From an uncultured Clostridia bacterium (GTDB taxonomy: Bacteria > Bacillota > Clostridia > Oscillospirales > Acutalibacteraceae): DNA of 64,000 nucleotides. The notes beneath the pieces are model-generated. The model did no database searches, was not told where the DNA came from, and was given only the letters and a program-made list of their open reading frames with translations. This document shows positions 46,045 to 54,789 of this stretch, one piece after another. Position numbers and translations under genes: made by a program. The stretch lies in NCBI GenBank assembly GCA_947623175.1, contig CANQGK010000001.1:143431-207430 (forward strand), in the 5' to 3' direction. The number at the start of each line of letters is the position of its first letter. The stretch's first letter is position 1.

Positions 46045-49000
46045 TCACTTTATAGACTCTTCACCGTAAAGCGGTTTGCCGGTTTTGTCCTTCGGAATGT
46101 TATCCGTCCAGGATATATCCTCTTCCTCAAGCTTATAAACCTGATTTATCGCCTTGGCTAAAGTCGGATAATTGTATATAATTCTTCTCTGTTTGAAAAG
46201 CAGTTCTTCATACTGTTGCTTTACTTCCAATACGGTATCGATGTCCTTTGTCGTTATCTTTGCGGGAAGCTTGTCGATAGCCGCGATAACCGCATTAAGA
46301 ACCGCGTCGAATTGCGTATTGTAATAGCCTATAAAATCAAAGCTGTAATTTGCCGAATCCCAATTGGAAATGTTAATGAAGCAGGTTTTATCTACGAAAT
46401 CCGCAAAGCCGCAGCCTCGTATAAGCTCGCTTCCTATGGTGCCCTTAACCGTTTTTCCGCCTACGGCGACACTCAGAGTGTATTCATAACCGTCGGTTTT
46501 GGTAAATTGATAGGAGAAACGCTGTAAGCGTATATTATCCCATTTGAGCAGATCGCTTTCGATAATTACTCTGTCCTCGACCGATAAATCGTCGTTAACG
46601 TACTTGGCGATGATTTTGCCGTCGACGGGATTTAACACTAAGGTAAGCGGATAATCGTGCAATTTATCCTCGGAAAACGGCTCCGGCCATCCGGGGCCCC
46701 ATCCGTTATCGTAGTTGCCGCCTATAAAAAGGGTAAAACTGCAGGACTCGGGAGCAGATCCGGCTATATTGTCGAACTGCAGCATAATACCGTCCAATCC
46801 GTCGGTTAAGGTGATACCCTGGCGGATATTTTTATAGGAGTTTTTAAAGTAATATCTCGTACCGCCGGTATCCAGCGTTTCGAGCGAGAATATGCTTTTC
46901 CATACTCCGTAAAAGAGCGTCTCGTCATACAAAAGGTAGGCTGACGGTGTGAAATACTCAAGACGACTGTCCGCCGCGGCGGATAATTCGTAAAATTCCT
47001 TTTCCGCCGCCGTCAGCTTATTGTAATTGGTTACCTGCACTTTTTCGTAATCGGAGAGACTGTCGTACATATATCTTGCTTTTCGCATTTTAAAGGCGTC
47101 GTCGATCGTTATTTTGCCTATGGAATTTATCTGCTTGATCGTGGCGTCGACGGTTCCCACAAAGAGCGAATTTATCGTTTTATAGCCGATAAAATCAACC
47201 GAAAAGCTCGAATTATCGGGAGCGGACATCGCCATCATGCAGGAATTATAATCTTTAAGGTAATCGTTATGCATATATTCCGCTTTTACGGTGCCCTCGA
47301 TATTCCGACCGCATACGTTGACGGTAAGGAGAAAATCGCCGTTGTCCTCTTCAAAGAAGGTGTACTTGAGTCTTTGATATTTTAAGGAGTCGAGCTTTAA
47401 TAAATCGTTTTGAATTATCGTCTCGCCCGAGGGTAAAAGCGAAATGGTACCGAAATCGGGATCGAGCACGAACGCCAACGAGGCGTTTACGGTAGAGCCC
47501 CAGGTGCCGTCGCCGTTTGCAAAGAATACCGCAAATTGGTTGTTTATGCCGCTTTCGGCTTTGAAATTGTCGAACTGCAAGGTAAGTCCGTTGAGATTGA
47601 TATTTTCAAGCAAGCCATCGCGAACCTCGAGGCGAGCCTCGGTAAAGTTAAAGTTTACGCCGCCCGTTTCTAAATTGCGGATTTTTATATCGGGCCAGCC
47701 TTCGATTATATCCACAACGGTGGGATTTGCGCTGCCCGAAAGACGAAGCTTCGTTTTATCCAATACAGTAAGCGCCGAATCCGCTTCGTCAATAAGCTCG
47801 CGGGCTTTTTTCTCGGCGGCGGTAAGGATATTGTAGTTTGTAACCTGTTGCTTTTCGTCGGTGCTTAAATCGTCGTAGAGAGCGCGGGCTTCGCGTATGG
47901 TAGCAAGATTGCTCAAGGATACTTCGCCGATGTTGTTTATGGCGGCGATAACCGTCGAAACGTCGATAAGTCTGACACCGGTTTTGTAGCCTATAAAGTC
48001 GGTTACAAAGGAGGAATTATCCCCTGCCGCGGATACGGTTATTCCGCAGCGCGTCGTATCGGTAAGCGCGGTTGCGCGCGAAAATGCCTCTTGCGGGATA
48101 ACGCCGTCTATCGCCTTGGTGCCTACGGTCACACGAACACGGAAGCCGTCGCCTTGTTTCAAAAAGTGCAATGAAAAGCGGCTTTTTGAAATGCTGTCGT
48201 ATTTGAGCGCATCGTCGGTGATTATTTCTTCCTCTTTATTGCCCGATTTTGCAATAAGGACTCCCTTTTCGGTATCGATTACAATACCTAAGAAGGTACA
48301 GCTGCCGTCCGGCTCGATACTTCCCTTGCACCAAATGTCATTTCCGGAGTCGTTGAAGCCGTCGGAAATACGTATCATCATTTTATCGGCGGGGTCGCTT
48401 GTAATAAAGCGGCTGAATTGCAAAAACAGTCCGTCCAGGGAAAGGTTTTGCGCTATGCCGTCGCGTTGTTCGGTATCGGCGTTCGTAAAGGTCATTCTTA
48501 CGCCGCCGGCGCTTAAATCCTCGCATTTAAACTTATCCTTCCAGCTCTCAAGCGTATCCTTTTGACCGGATAATCTGGTGCTTGAGGCGGTAAGCATTTT
48601 AAGTCCGTCTAAGAAGCCCCGGGTGCCGTCCTTGCCGTTTTGATAGCCCACAAAGGTAATACCGAAGACCGCGGCGTCCTTGCCGGGGCCTATCAAAACC
48701 GAGGTTTTCGCGTAGTTAGTATAGGTTTTTGCGTTTGTCTTTAAATAATCGAGCGCCTCATGTCCTATCTCGCCCGAAAGCGACGTCTCCCCTATTTCGA
48801 CCGACACGTCCAATCCGTCGTCGTCGTTAAGGGAAAGCCGGTAAGCAAATTCCTTATTTTGCAGATTTTCAAGCTTCAGCGCCTCGTCGGTTATAACGGT
48901 AACCTCGTTTTTCTCATATCTTGCGACAAGCGCGCCGATATCCGCTTTGAGGGTAAGACCTAAAAATGTATATGTGCCGTTGGATGCCTTGCTGCCCTTT

Positions 49001-49428
49001 GAATAGATGCCCGAGGTGGTATTATCCGAAAGACGAACGGTGAAGGTAGCATTTTGAGGGTCCGCCGCCGTGAAATTCGAAAATTTCAAAAGCAAGCCGT
49101 TGACGTTTAAGTCGTCCTTTACGCCTTCGAAATGGGTTGCTTCTTTACATTTGCTCTGAAAATCGTATGTCAAGCCCTGCGGCGTTTCCTCACTTACGTT
49201 TGAAAGAGCAAGCGCGCCGGAGGTTTTCCAGCGGTTAACGGTCGTGGCGGAGTAATTGGATGCTCGTGCATATTCGGTTGACATATATACAAAATCGTTT
49301 GCTTCCGCCGTTACGTAGGGTATGCCGATCCCGCTTATCAAGCAAACAATCGCAAGGCAAATTGAAATAAATTTGCTTTTATTTCCGTATCTGCACATAA
49401 TTAATATTCCTTTCGATATAAAGTACAA
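46045..49428 (-). CDS. secreted modular protein: four related ~200-aa modules with helical linkers
   Basis: 1127 aa; module starts SGALALSNV / WKDKFKCEDLSAGGVRMTF / WPDIKIRNLETGGVNFNF / WKSIFSLETLDTGGTRYYF; linkers INNIGEVSLSNLATIREARALYDDLSTDEKQQVTNYNILTAAE. Confidence 0.75.
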   Translation of the reverse strand: MYFISKGILIMCRYGNKSKFISICLAIVCLISGIGIPYVTAEANDFVYMSTEYARASNYSATTVNRWKTSGALALSNVSEETPQGLTYDFQSKCKEATHFEGVKDDLNVNGLLLKFSNFTAADPQNATFTVRLSDNTTSGIYSKGSKASNGTYTFLGLTLKADIGALVARYEKNEVTVITDEALKLENLQNKEFAYRLSLNDDDGLDVSVEIGETSLSGEIGHEALDYLKTNAKTYTNYAKTSVLIGPGKDAAVFGITFVGYQNGKDGTRGFLDGLKMLTASSTRLSGQKDTLESWKDKFKCEDLSAGGVRMTFTNADTEQRDGIAQNLSLDGLFLQFSRFITSDPADKMMIRISDGFNDSGNDIWCKGSIEPDGSCTFLGIVIDTEKGVLIAKSGNKEEEIITDDALKYDSISKSRFSLHFLKQGDGFRVRVTVGTKAIDGVIPQEAFSRATALTDTTRCGITVSAAGDNSSFVTDFIGYKTGVRLIDVSTVIAAINNIGEVSLSNLATIREARALYDDLSTDEKQQVTNYNILTAAEKKARELIDEADSALTVLDKTKLRLSGSANPTVVDIIEGWPDIKIRNLETGGVNFNFTEARLEVRDGLLENINLNGLTLQFDNFKAESGINNQFAVFFANGDGTWGSTVNASLAFVLDPDFGTISLLPSGETIIQNDLLKLDSLKYQRLKYTFFEEDNGDFLLTVNVCGRNIEGTVKAEYMHNDYLKDYNSCMMAMSAPDNSSFSVDFIGYKTINSLFVGTVDATIKQINSIGKITIDDAFKMRKARYMYDSLSDYEKVQVTNYNKLTAAEKEFYELSAAADSRLEYFTPSAYLLYDETLFYGVWKSIFSLETLDTGGTRYYFKNSYKNIRQGITLTDGLDGIMLQFDNIAGSAPESCSFTLFIGGNYDNGWGPGWPEPFSEDKLHDYPLTLVLNPVDGKIIAKYVNDDLSVEDRVIIESDLLKWDNIRLQRFSYQFTKTDGYEYTLSVAVGGKTVKGTIGSELIRGCGFADFVDKTCFINISNWDSANYSFDFIGYYNTQFDAVLNAVIAAIDKLPAKITTKDIDTVLEVKQQYEELLFKQRRIIYNYPTLAKAINQVYKLEEEDISWTDNIPKDKTGKPLYGEESIK

Positions 49429-49461
49429 TATAGTCAGCGGGAGTTTCGCCCGCTGACTATA
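49429..49461 (-). other. perfect 13-bp-stem hairpin between two operon genes
   Basis: TATAGTCAGCGGG-agtttcg-CCCGCTGACTATA, no U-tract. Confidence 0.65.
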
Positions 49462-49467
49462 ATCCGA

Positions 49468-52400
49468 TTAATTCGCGAGTAATTTTTTAATGCGAATCAA
49501 ATCTCTGATGTCGATACAGCTGTCCTTGTTGACGTCGGCGGCTTCAATATTGAATTGAGCCGGAGTAGAGCCAAAGAGGTGCTTCTTTAAAGCAACCATA
49601 TCCATCGCGTTGAAATCGCCATCCTCGTTAATATCGTTTTCGACGACGCCGTTGGCTTTAATTTCGATAACCCGTAAGTTATTGCTTTCGACCTCAAGCT
49701 GTAAAGCATTAAGATCCCCGGCAGTCGCTTCGGCGTTGATTACCGAGCCGGTCATAGCGTCGGTTACGGTAAAGGTCGAATATTCAGCCAATCCGAGATC
49801 CGCAAGATTTATATTAAGTACCGCGTTTTGCGGCGATTCGGTTTCGTTGGGAACAATCACAACCGCCTTGCTTCCGGCATAGCGGGCGTAAGCCTCGACT
49901 TTTACAGCCGAATTGGTCTGTGCAACCTCACAAATATTGGAATCGGTAATTTTTTCCGCAAAATTGCCGAATATCTGCTTATTGGTTCTGCGAACTCTTA
50001 TCATCTGCTTAACCGCTTCGTAATATTCGGAATTTTCGGCGGCGGCGCTCTTCCAGGCGGAAATATCCTGATAATAGAGTATTCCGTCTACGGCAAGATC
50101 CCAGCCTATTTCTTCACCCAGGTAGAATACGGGGATAAAGGGAGTGAACATTTCCTCATAACCCATCGCGAGGGTGTTGGCTTTGAAAACGGTTTTGCCG
50201 GTATCGTGGTTAGATAAGCACATGGTGTAGTATTTAAATTTGCCCTTGCCGTTAAGATAAGTACCGTTTTTAACCGTGTCTACGAGATTAAGTCTGTCAC
50301 GGTTATAGGTGCCTCCCTGAGCCTTTTCGATGGAAACGTCGTTAAGGAAGGGATGAGAAGCGGCGTAGGTGAGGTAATCGGTGCTTGTCAAATCGCCCAA
50401 CAACAATGATTTCTGCTCGCTGTCAAAGGCGGTATTGCCTTCCGCGTCGGCGCGGTCGCTTAAACCCTCGGAAATGATGAACAAATCTCTGCCCGCGTCG
50501 TGCAAAGCCTTTTTAATATCGGCGCAAATATCTACGCCGGCATAGTCCGGCTCACAGTCAAATCTGTAACCGTCGCAATTGGTGCGCTCGGCAAGCTCAA
50601 CCATTTGAGTTGTGAACCAATTGACAAAGCCCTGATTTTTCCAATTGTAGAGGTAACCGCCCCAGGTTTGGGTATAATCCGTTATCCATGCGGAATTATA
50701 TCCGGCTTCTTTTGAGATTTCGCTGTCGTTAAGACAACCCCATGTAACGATATCCAGAATTATGCGGATATTGTGGCTGTGCGCAACCTCGACAAACTCG
50801 GCAAATCGCTGCCAGCCTTCGGCGTAATCGTCGGTGCCGGTAATCGCGGGATTTATAGTCTGCGGTCCTAAGTTTGCGTATGCCACGTCGGAGGGCGCGG
50901 AATATTGCGTATCAAAAATCGGGCAAAGCCACAAAGCGTTGATACCGGCTTCTTCCAGATGCTCCAATACAGGGTAGAGCGCCGAGAGATCGCCGCCCGC
51001 TTTTACGGCGTTTAATTCGGCGATAATCAAATCGTCCGCCCAGGTGGGAGTGCCGTTTTCGTCAACCTGTGTTTCGGTGACGGGGATATATTTCGGCATA
51101 ACGTCGCTGTTGTTTATACCGCCCATAAGTCCGCTGTATTTGTAGCCCAGCAAATCGAAGGACATGGTATTTCCGGGGGCAACGGGGTTAAAGGCAACAA
51201 CTGCGCCCGTGCGCTTGGAACTGTCAAAATACTCAAAGCCTTCGGCATATTCGTAAGGAACCTCCCAACTTACGACGTTTCCGCCGACGTCTATTTCAAC
51301 CAAGAAAATATAGTCGCCGTTGTCAAAATTGCTTATGGTAACCGAGAAGCGTCCGTCCTTGATATTTTCGTATTTTAAGTAATCGCTCTGTACGTAATCA
51401 AACTCGTTGCCGAGTATCGATAAGGTACCCTCGGCGGTATTGATATCAAAGGTAACGCCGTTGGGCGCGCCGCTCGGATACTGACCGGAATAGGTGCCGT
51501 CGTAATCGTCGTGGAAATCGTTGTAGAGAATAAATTCAAACGGAACCGAGATATCGGTCAACTCCAGGTTATCAAATACAAGGGTTAAATTCTCCAAATC
51601 AAAGCCGCGGTTAATATGATCCACAACTCCGCTCGGCGCGGCAGCCGCATTTGTAAACGCAACGTTAAGACCGCCGCCGGGCAAATCGGTAAGCGTAAGG
51701 TAGGACGCCCAGGCTGGCAGATTGGGATTTGCCCCTCCGGTGCGCAAGCCCATATCGGCCTCCGACAGCTTTATAAGACCTGCGTCGGCAAGCTTTATCG
51801 CGGCGGCAAGCGCGGCCTCCGCGGCTGTAAGCTTATCGAGATAGGAGCCTATAAGCGCCTTTTGAGCGTCTGCCAATTCTTCGTACATAGCACGTGCCTT
51901 CTTTATCTTTCTCTGGCTGTTTACCGTAACCTCGCCGATATCGTCAATCGCGGCGCATACGGCGGAAAGGCTCGCTAATTCCTCTTTGCCCTGATAATAT
52001 CCGTAAAAATCTATATCGTATGTCAAGGTTACGTCTATGGAGGTGGAATTACCGGAGCAAACACGCAGACGGGTTTTGTTTGTGTTGATATTGCACTGCG
52101 TGAGTACCGAAGCCGGAATCGAAGCGCCGGTATAGGTCTTGCCGTTGTCAAATCCGATATCAACGCCTAAGTTGCCTTCTTCGTCAAGATGAGTATAAAC
52201 GTAAAATTTATAACTCGGAAGATTAAGTACCCATAATTCGTCCATATCGCCGTACAGCTTGCCGGATAGCGTACCGTCATAATTAGTATAATATATTGCT
52301 TTATTATCGGTTCGGTTATTCGCGTCAAAACGCAGCCACAAATCTGAATTATCGGCGGAATTTACTCCTTCAAAACCGATACCGAAGCCCGCGGGCCAAC

Positions 52401-53364
52401 CGTCCGGGAAATAAGCGCCGCCCATTTCAAAGTACAAATCATTAAGCGACAGGTTTTTGTCTAACAGCCAGCGATATCCATCCATTGACATGCCGCCGTT
52501 ATTATTTGTTCCCGTAAAACCGAGGCGTACGCCGCCGCCCGCAAGATTGGTACAGCTCATTCCGCCGCCTGTCCAATATTGATTTACCCAATCGCTTTCG
52601 TGAACGGGAGTAATTTTGTTTCCGAAATTGGATTCGTTCTTTTTCTCGGCAACCGCATATCCGAGGAAGTTAATGCTGTAGGGAGTAGCGGAGCTGTATC
52701 TGTTGCCTATATGCAAGGTTGCGTTTTTTACGTCGGTTTTTGCCAACGCTTCGGCGGGAACGTAGCCGCCCGTCAATACGGTTTCACCGTTGTTTATATT
52801 AAGGGTTATGTATAAATTGCCCTGAGCGTCGAGCTCGGTATAGATATAAAACGGTTTGTTCGAGAAGTTTGCGCTTGAAAGCGCTTCGGATTGATATAAA
52901 AGTGTTCCCCGGTCGTTGCCTACAACGCCGATTTTATATCTTAACTGATTTACATATTCGCCCGCTTCAAACATAAATTGGAGCTGAAGGCTGTTTTCAT
53001 CGTCGCCGAAGCCAAGGGCCATTGCCGGCAGACCGCCCGCGCCTATTATGCTGTAATCCGAAAAGTCGAGATACAGTCCGTCGGCGTTAAGCGGCTTGTT
53101 GTAATAGAGCCTATAGCCCGATGCATGAAGACCGCCGCTGTCCGTAAATCTCACCTGCACGCCTCCCGGTATGTCGGTTACGGTCAAAGCTTCCCATGTC
53201 CAATACGGTACCATCTCCGCAGCCGTCGGCGCCGTCGGGGTATGATCCTGCGCAGGTTCGGCAGATGCAATAAATGATAGCGAAGAAAAGCAAGACAGAC
53301 ACAGCGCCAGCGCTAAAACGACGCCGACTATCCTTTTAAAGTGAGTAACGCATGCTTGTTTCAT
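49468..53364 (-). CDS. multidomain GH13 enzyme: three binding-like modules, catalytic domain, C-terminal dockerin
   Basis: 1298 aa; GYRFDCEPDYAG, FIISEGLSDR, LSNHDTGK; C-terminus DINEDGDFNAMDMVALKKHLFG...DVNKDSCIDIRDLIRIKKLLAN. Confidence 0.85.
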   Translation of the reverse strand: MKQACVTHFKRIVGVVLALALCLSCFSSLSFIASAEPAQDHTPTAPTAAEMVPYWTWEALTVTDIPGGVQVRFTDSGGLHASGYRLYYNKPLNADGLYLDFSDYSIIGAGGLPAMALGFGDDENSLQLQFMFEAGEYVNQLRYKIGVVGNDRGTLLYQSEALSSANFSNKPFYIYTELDAQGNLYITLNINNGETVLTGGYVPAEALAKTDVKNATLHIGNRYSSATPYSINFLGYAVAEKKNESNFGNKITPVHESDWVNQYWTGGGMSCTNLAGGGVRLGFTGTNNNGGMSMDGYRWLLDKNLSLNDLYFEMGGAYFPDGWPAGFGIGFEGVNSADNSDLWLRFDANNRTDNKAIYYTNYDGTLSGKLYGDMDELWVLNLPSYKFYVYTHLDEEGNLGVDIGFDNGKTYTGASIPASVLTQCNINTNKTRLRVCSGNSTSIDVTLTYDIDFYGYYQGKEELASLSAVCAAIDDIGEVTVNSQRKIKKARAMYEELADAQKALIGSYLDKLTAAEAALAAAIKLADAGLIKLSEADMGLRTGGANPNLPAWASYLTLTDLPGGGLNVAFTNAAAAPSGVVDHINRGFDLENLTLVFDNLELTDISVPFEFILYNDFHDDYDGTYSGQYPSGAPNGVTFDINTAEGTLSILGNEFDYVQSDYLKYENIKDGRFSVTISNFDNGDYIFLVEIDVGGNVVSWEVPYEYAEGFEYFDSSKRTGAVVAFNPVAPGNTMSFDLLGYKYSGLMGGINNSDVMPKYIPVTETQVDENGTPTWADDLIIAELNAVKAGGDLSALYPVLEHLEEAGINALWLCPIFDTQYSAPSDVAYANLGPQTINPAITGTDDYAEGWQRFAEFVEVAHSHNIRIILDIVTWGCLNDSEISKEAGYNSAWITDYTQTWGGYLYNWKNQGFVNWFTTQMVELAERTNCDGYRFDCEPDYAGVDICADIKKALHDAGRDLFIISEGLSDRADAEGNTAFDSEQKSLLLGDLTSTDYLTYAASHPFLNDVSIEKAQGGTYNRDRLNLVDTVKNGTYLNGKGKFKYYTMCLSNHDTGKTVFKANTLAMGYEEMFTPFIPVFYLGEEIGWDLAVDGILYYQDISAWKSAAAENSEYYEAVKQMIRVRRTNKQIFGNFAEKITDSNICEVAQTNSAVKVEAYARYAGSKAVVIVPNETESPQNAVLNINLADLGLAEYSTFTVTDAMTGSVINAEATAGDLNALQLEVESNNLRVIEIKANGVVENDINEDGDFNAMDMVALKKHLFGSTPAQFNIEAADVNKDSCIDIRDLIRIKKLLAN

Positions 53365-53851
53365 AGTTTTGCCTCCTAAATTGATTTTTTATAATATTCA
53401 TCAGTTTTTGAAACGGTACCCCACCATCCCAAAATAAAACATCATAAAACATTACTTTGAACCCAACGACACCACGACAATGCTTTAAATATTCCTGATA
53501 AATTTTACAACTTAAAGTTTCCGCCTTTCCGGCTGTAATTAAATTCTATCATAGCAACATTGCTAAAACAATGACGATTTTTTGGAAAAATGGGTGCGAT
53601 TTTCATAGATTTGCGTTTTTTGCCAAAAATCGGCGCCCTTTTCGCCTTACCGTTAGTCAAAAATGCATATGGGCATTTTCTCTAAACAGACCTAAAAAAT
53701 ATAATTCGATTTGTTCAAAGCGACTCAAAGGCGTCTCAAAAAAAGGCTTAACTACGCCGTTTTTACGGGTGCGGAGATTTTTCTTGACTATTTTTAAAAA
53801 GGATAATATAATTGAAATAACGGCGATATTTTGAAAAAGAGGTGCGATTTT

Positions 53852-54709
53852 GTGCTGACTTATTTATTTACCAAGAAAAAATACGAGGACGAGCTGTTGG
53901 AAGGCAAAATCGAAATGATGAAAATGCCGAATACCAGCCTTGTTCCGACTCACAGTCACGAATTTTTTGAGATTTTTTACGTATCGGAAGGCCATGCCAC
54001 CCACCGCTTTAAAACCGAGACGCGGCTTAAGCCCGGCGATTTCGGAATTGTAAACATACATACCAATCATTCCTACGACAATTGCGACAATTTCACGATT
54101 TTAAATTGTATGTTTCTCCCCGAGCTTATAGACTTAACCTACAACGATATCGACGATTTCAACGATTTGGTAAATCAGATCCTGCTCAAGGTTTACAGCT
54201 TCCGTCTGGACGGAAATATTTCCGACACCATTTATCATGACGACAGCGGCAGGGTAAAAAATATTTTTGAAAATATGCTTATCGAGTACCAAAACCGCGA
54301 AACCGGCTGTATCGAGGTTTTGAAATACCTCCTGCTCGAGCTGCTGTTTTTGATAATCCGCTACTCCGAAAACATAAGCAACGTAAGCCTCTTTACAGGC
54401 GAGATAATCAAAATGGTAAACGAGCGCTACAACGAGCATATCACCCTCGGCGAGTTTTGCGACGAAAAGCACTACTCGCTCGCCTATGCCAGCGCAAAAT
54501 TCAAGGAAGAAATGGGTCAAACCTTTACCGAATATCTCCAAAAAAAGCGCATTTCCCAAAGCTGTTCCCTGCTTATCGAAACCGATTTGAGCATTTCCTC
54601 GATAGCGAATATGGTCGGGTATTCGAACATTAAGTTTTTTAATCAGCTGTTTAAGGATATCACCCACACCTCACCCAAGCAGTTCAGAAACAATCACCCC
54701 GCAAAGTAA
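53852..54709 (+). CDS. AraC family transcriptional regulator
   Basis: Cupin-type N-terminus (HSHEFFEIFYVSEG) and AraC HTH (LGEFCDEKHYSLAYASAKFKEEMGQTFTEYLQKKRI...SISSIANMVGYSNIKFFNQLFKDITHTSPKQFR); GTG start likely. Confidence 0.88.
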   Translation: MLTYLFTKKKYEDELLEGKIEMMKMPNTSLVPTHSHEFFEIFYVSEGHATHRFKTETRLKPGDFGIVNIHTNHSYDNCDNFTILNCMFLPELIDLTYNDIDDFNDLVNQILLKVYSFRLDGNISDTIYHDDSGRVKNIFENMLIEYQNRETGCIEVLKYLLLELLFLIIRYSENISNVSLFTGEIIKMVNERYNEHITLGEFCDEKHYSLAYASAKFKEEMGQTFTEYLQKKRISQSCSLLIETDLSISSIANMVGYSNIKFFNQLFKDITHTSPKQFRNNHPAK

Positions 54710-54748
54710 AACGGCAAATACCGAATAAATACACATAAATCCTTATAA

Positions 54749-54776
54749 AAAAGTCCGGCGAACCGGACTTTTTTTG
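54749..54776. terminator. bidirectional terminator between convergent genes
   Basis: AAAAGTCCGG-cgaa-CCGGACTTTTTTT. Confidence 0.85.
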
Positions 54777-54789
54777 ATTTATATTCTCT

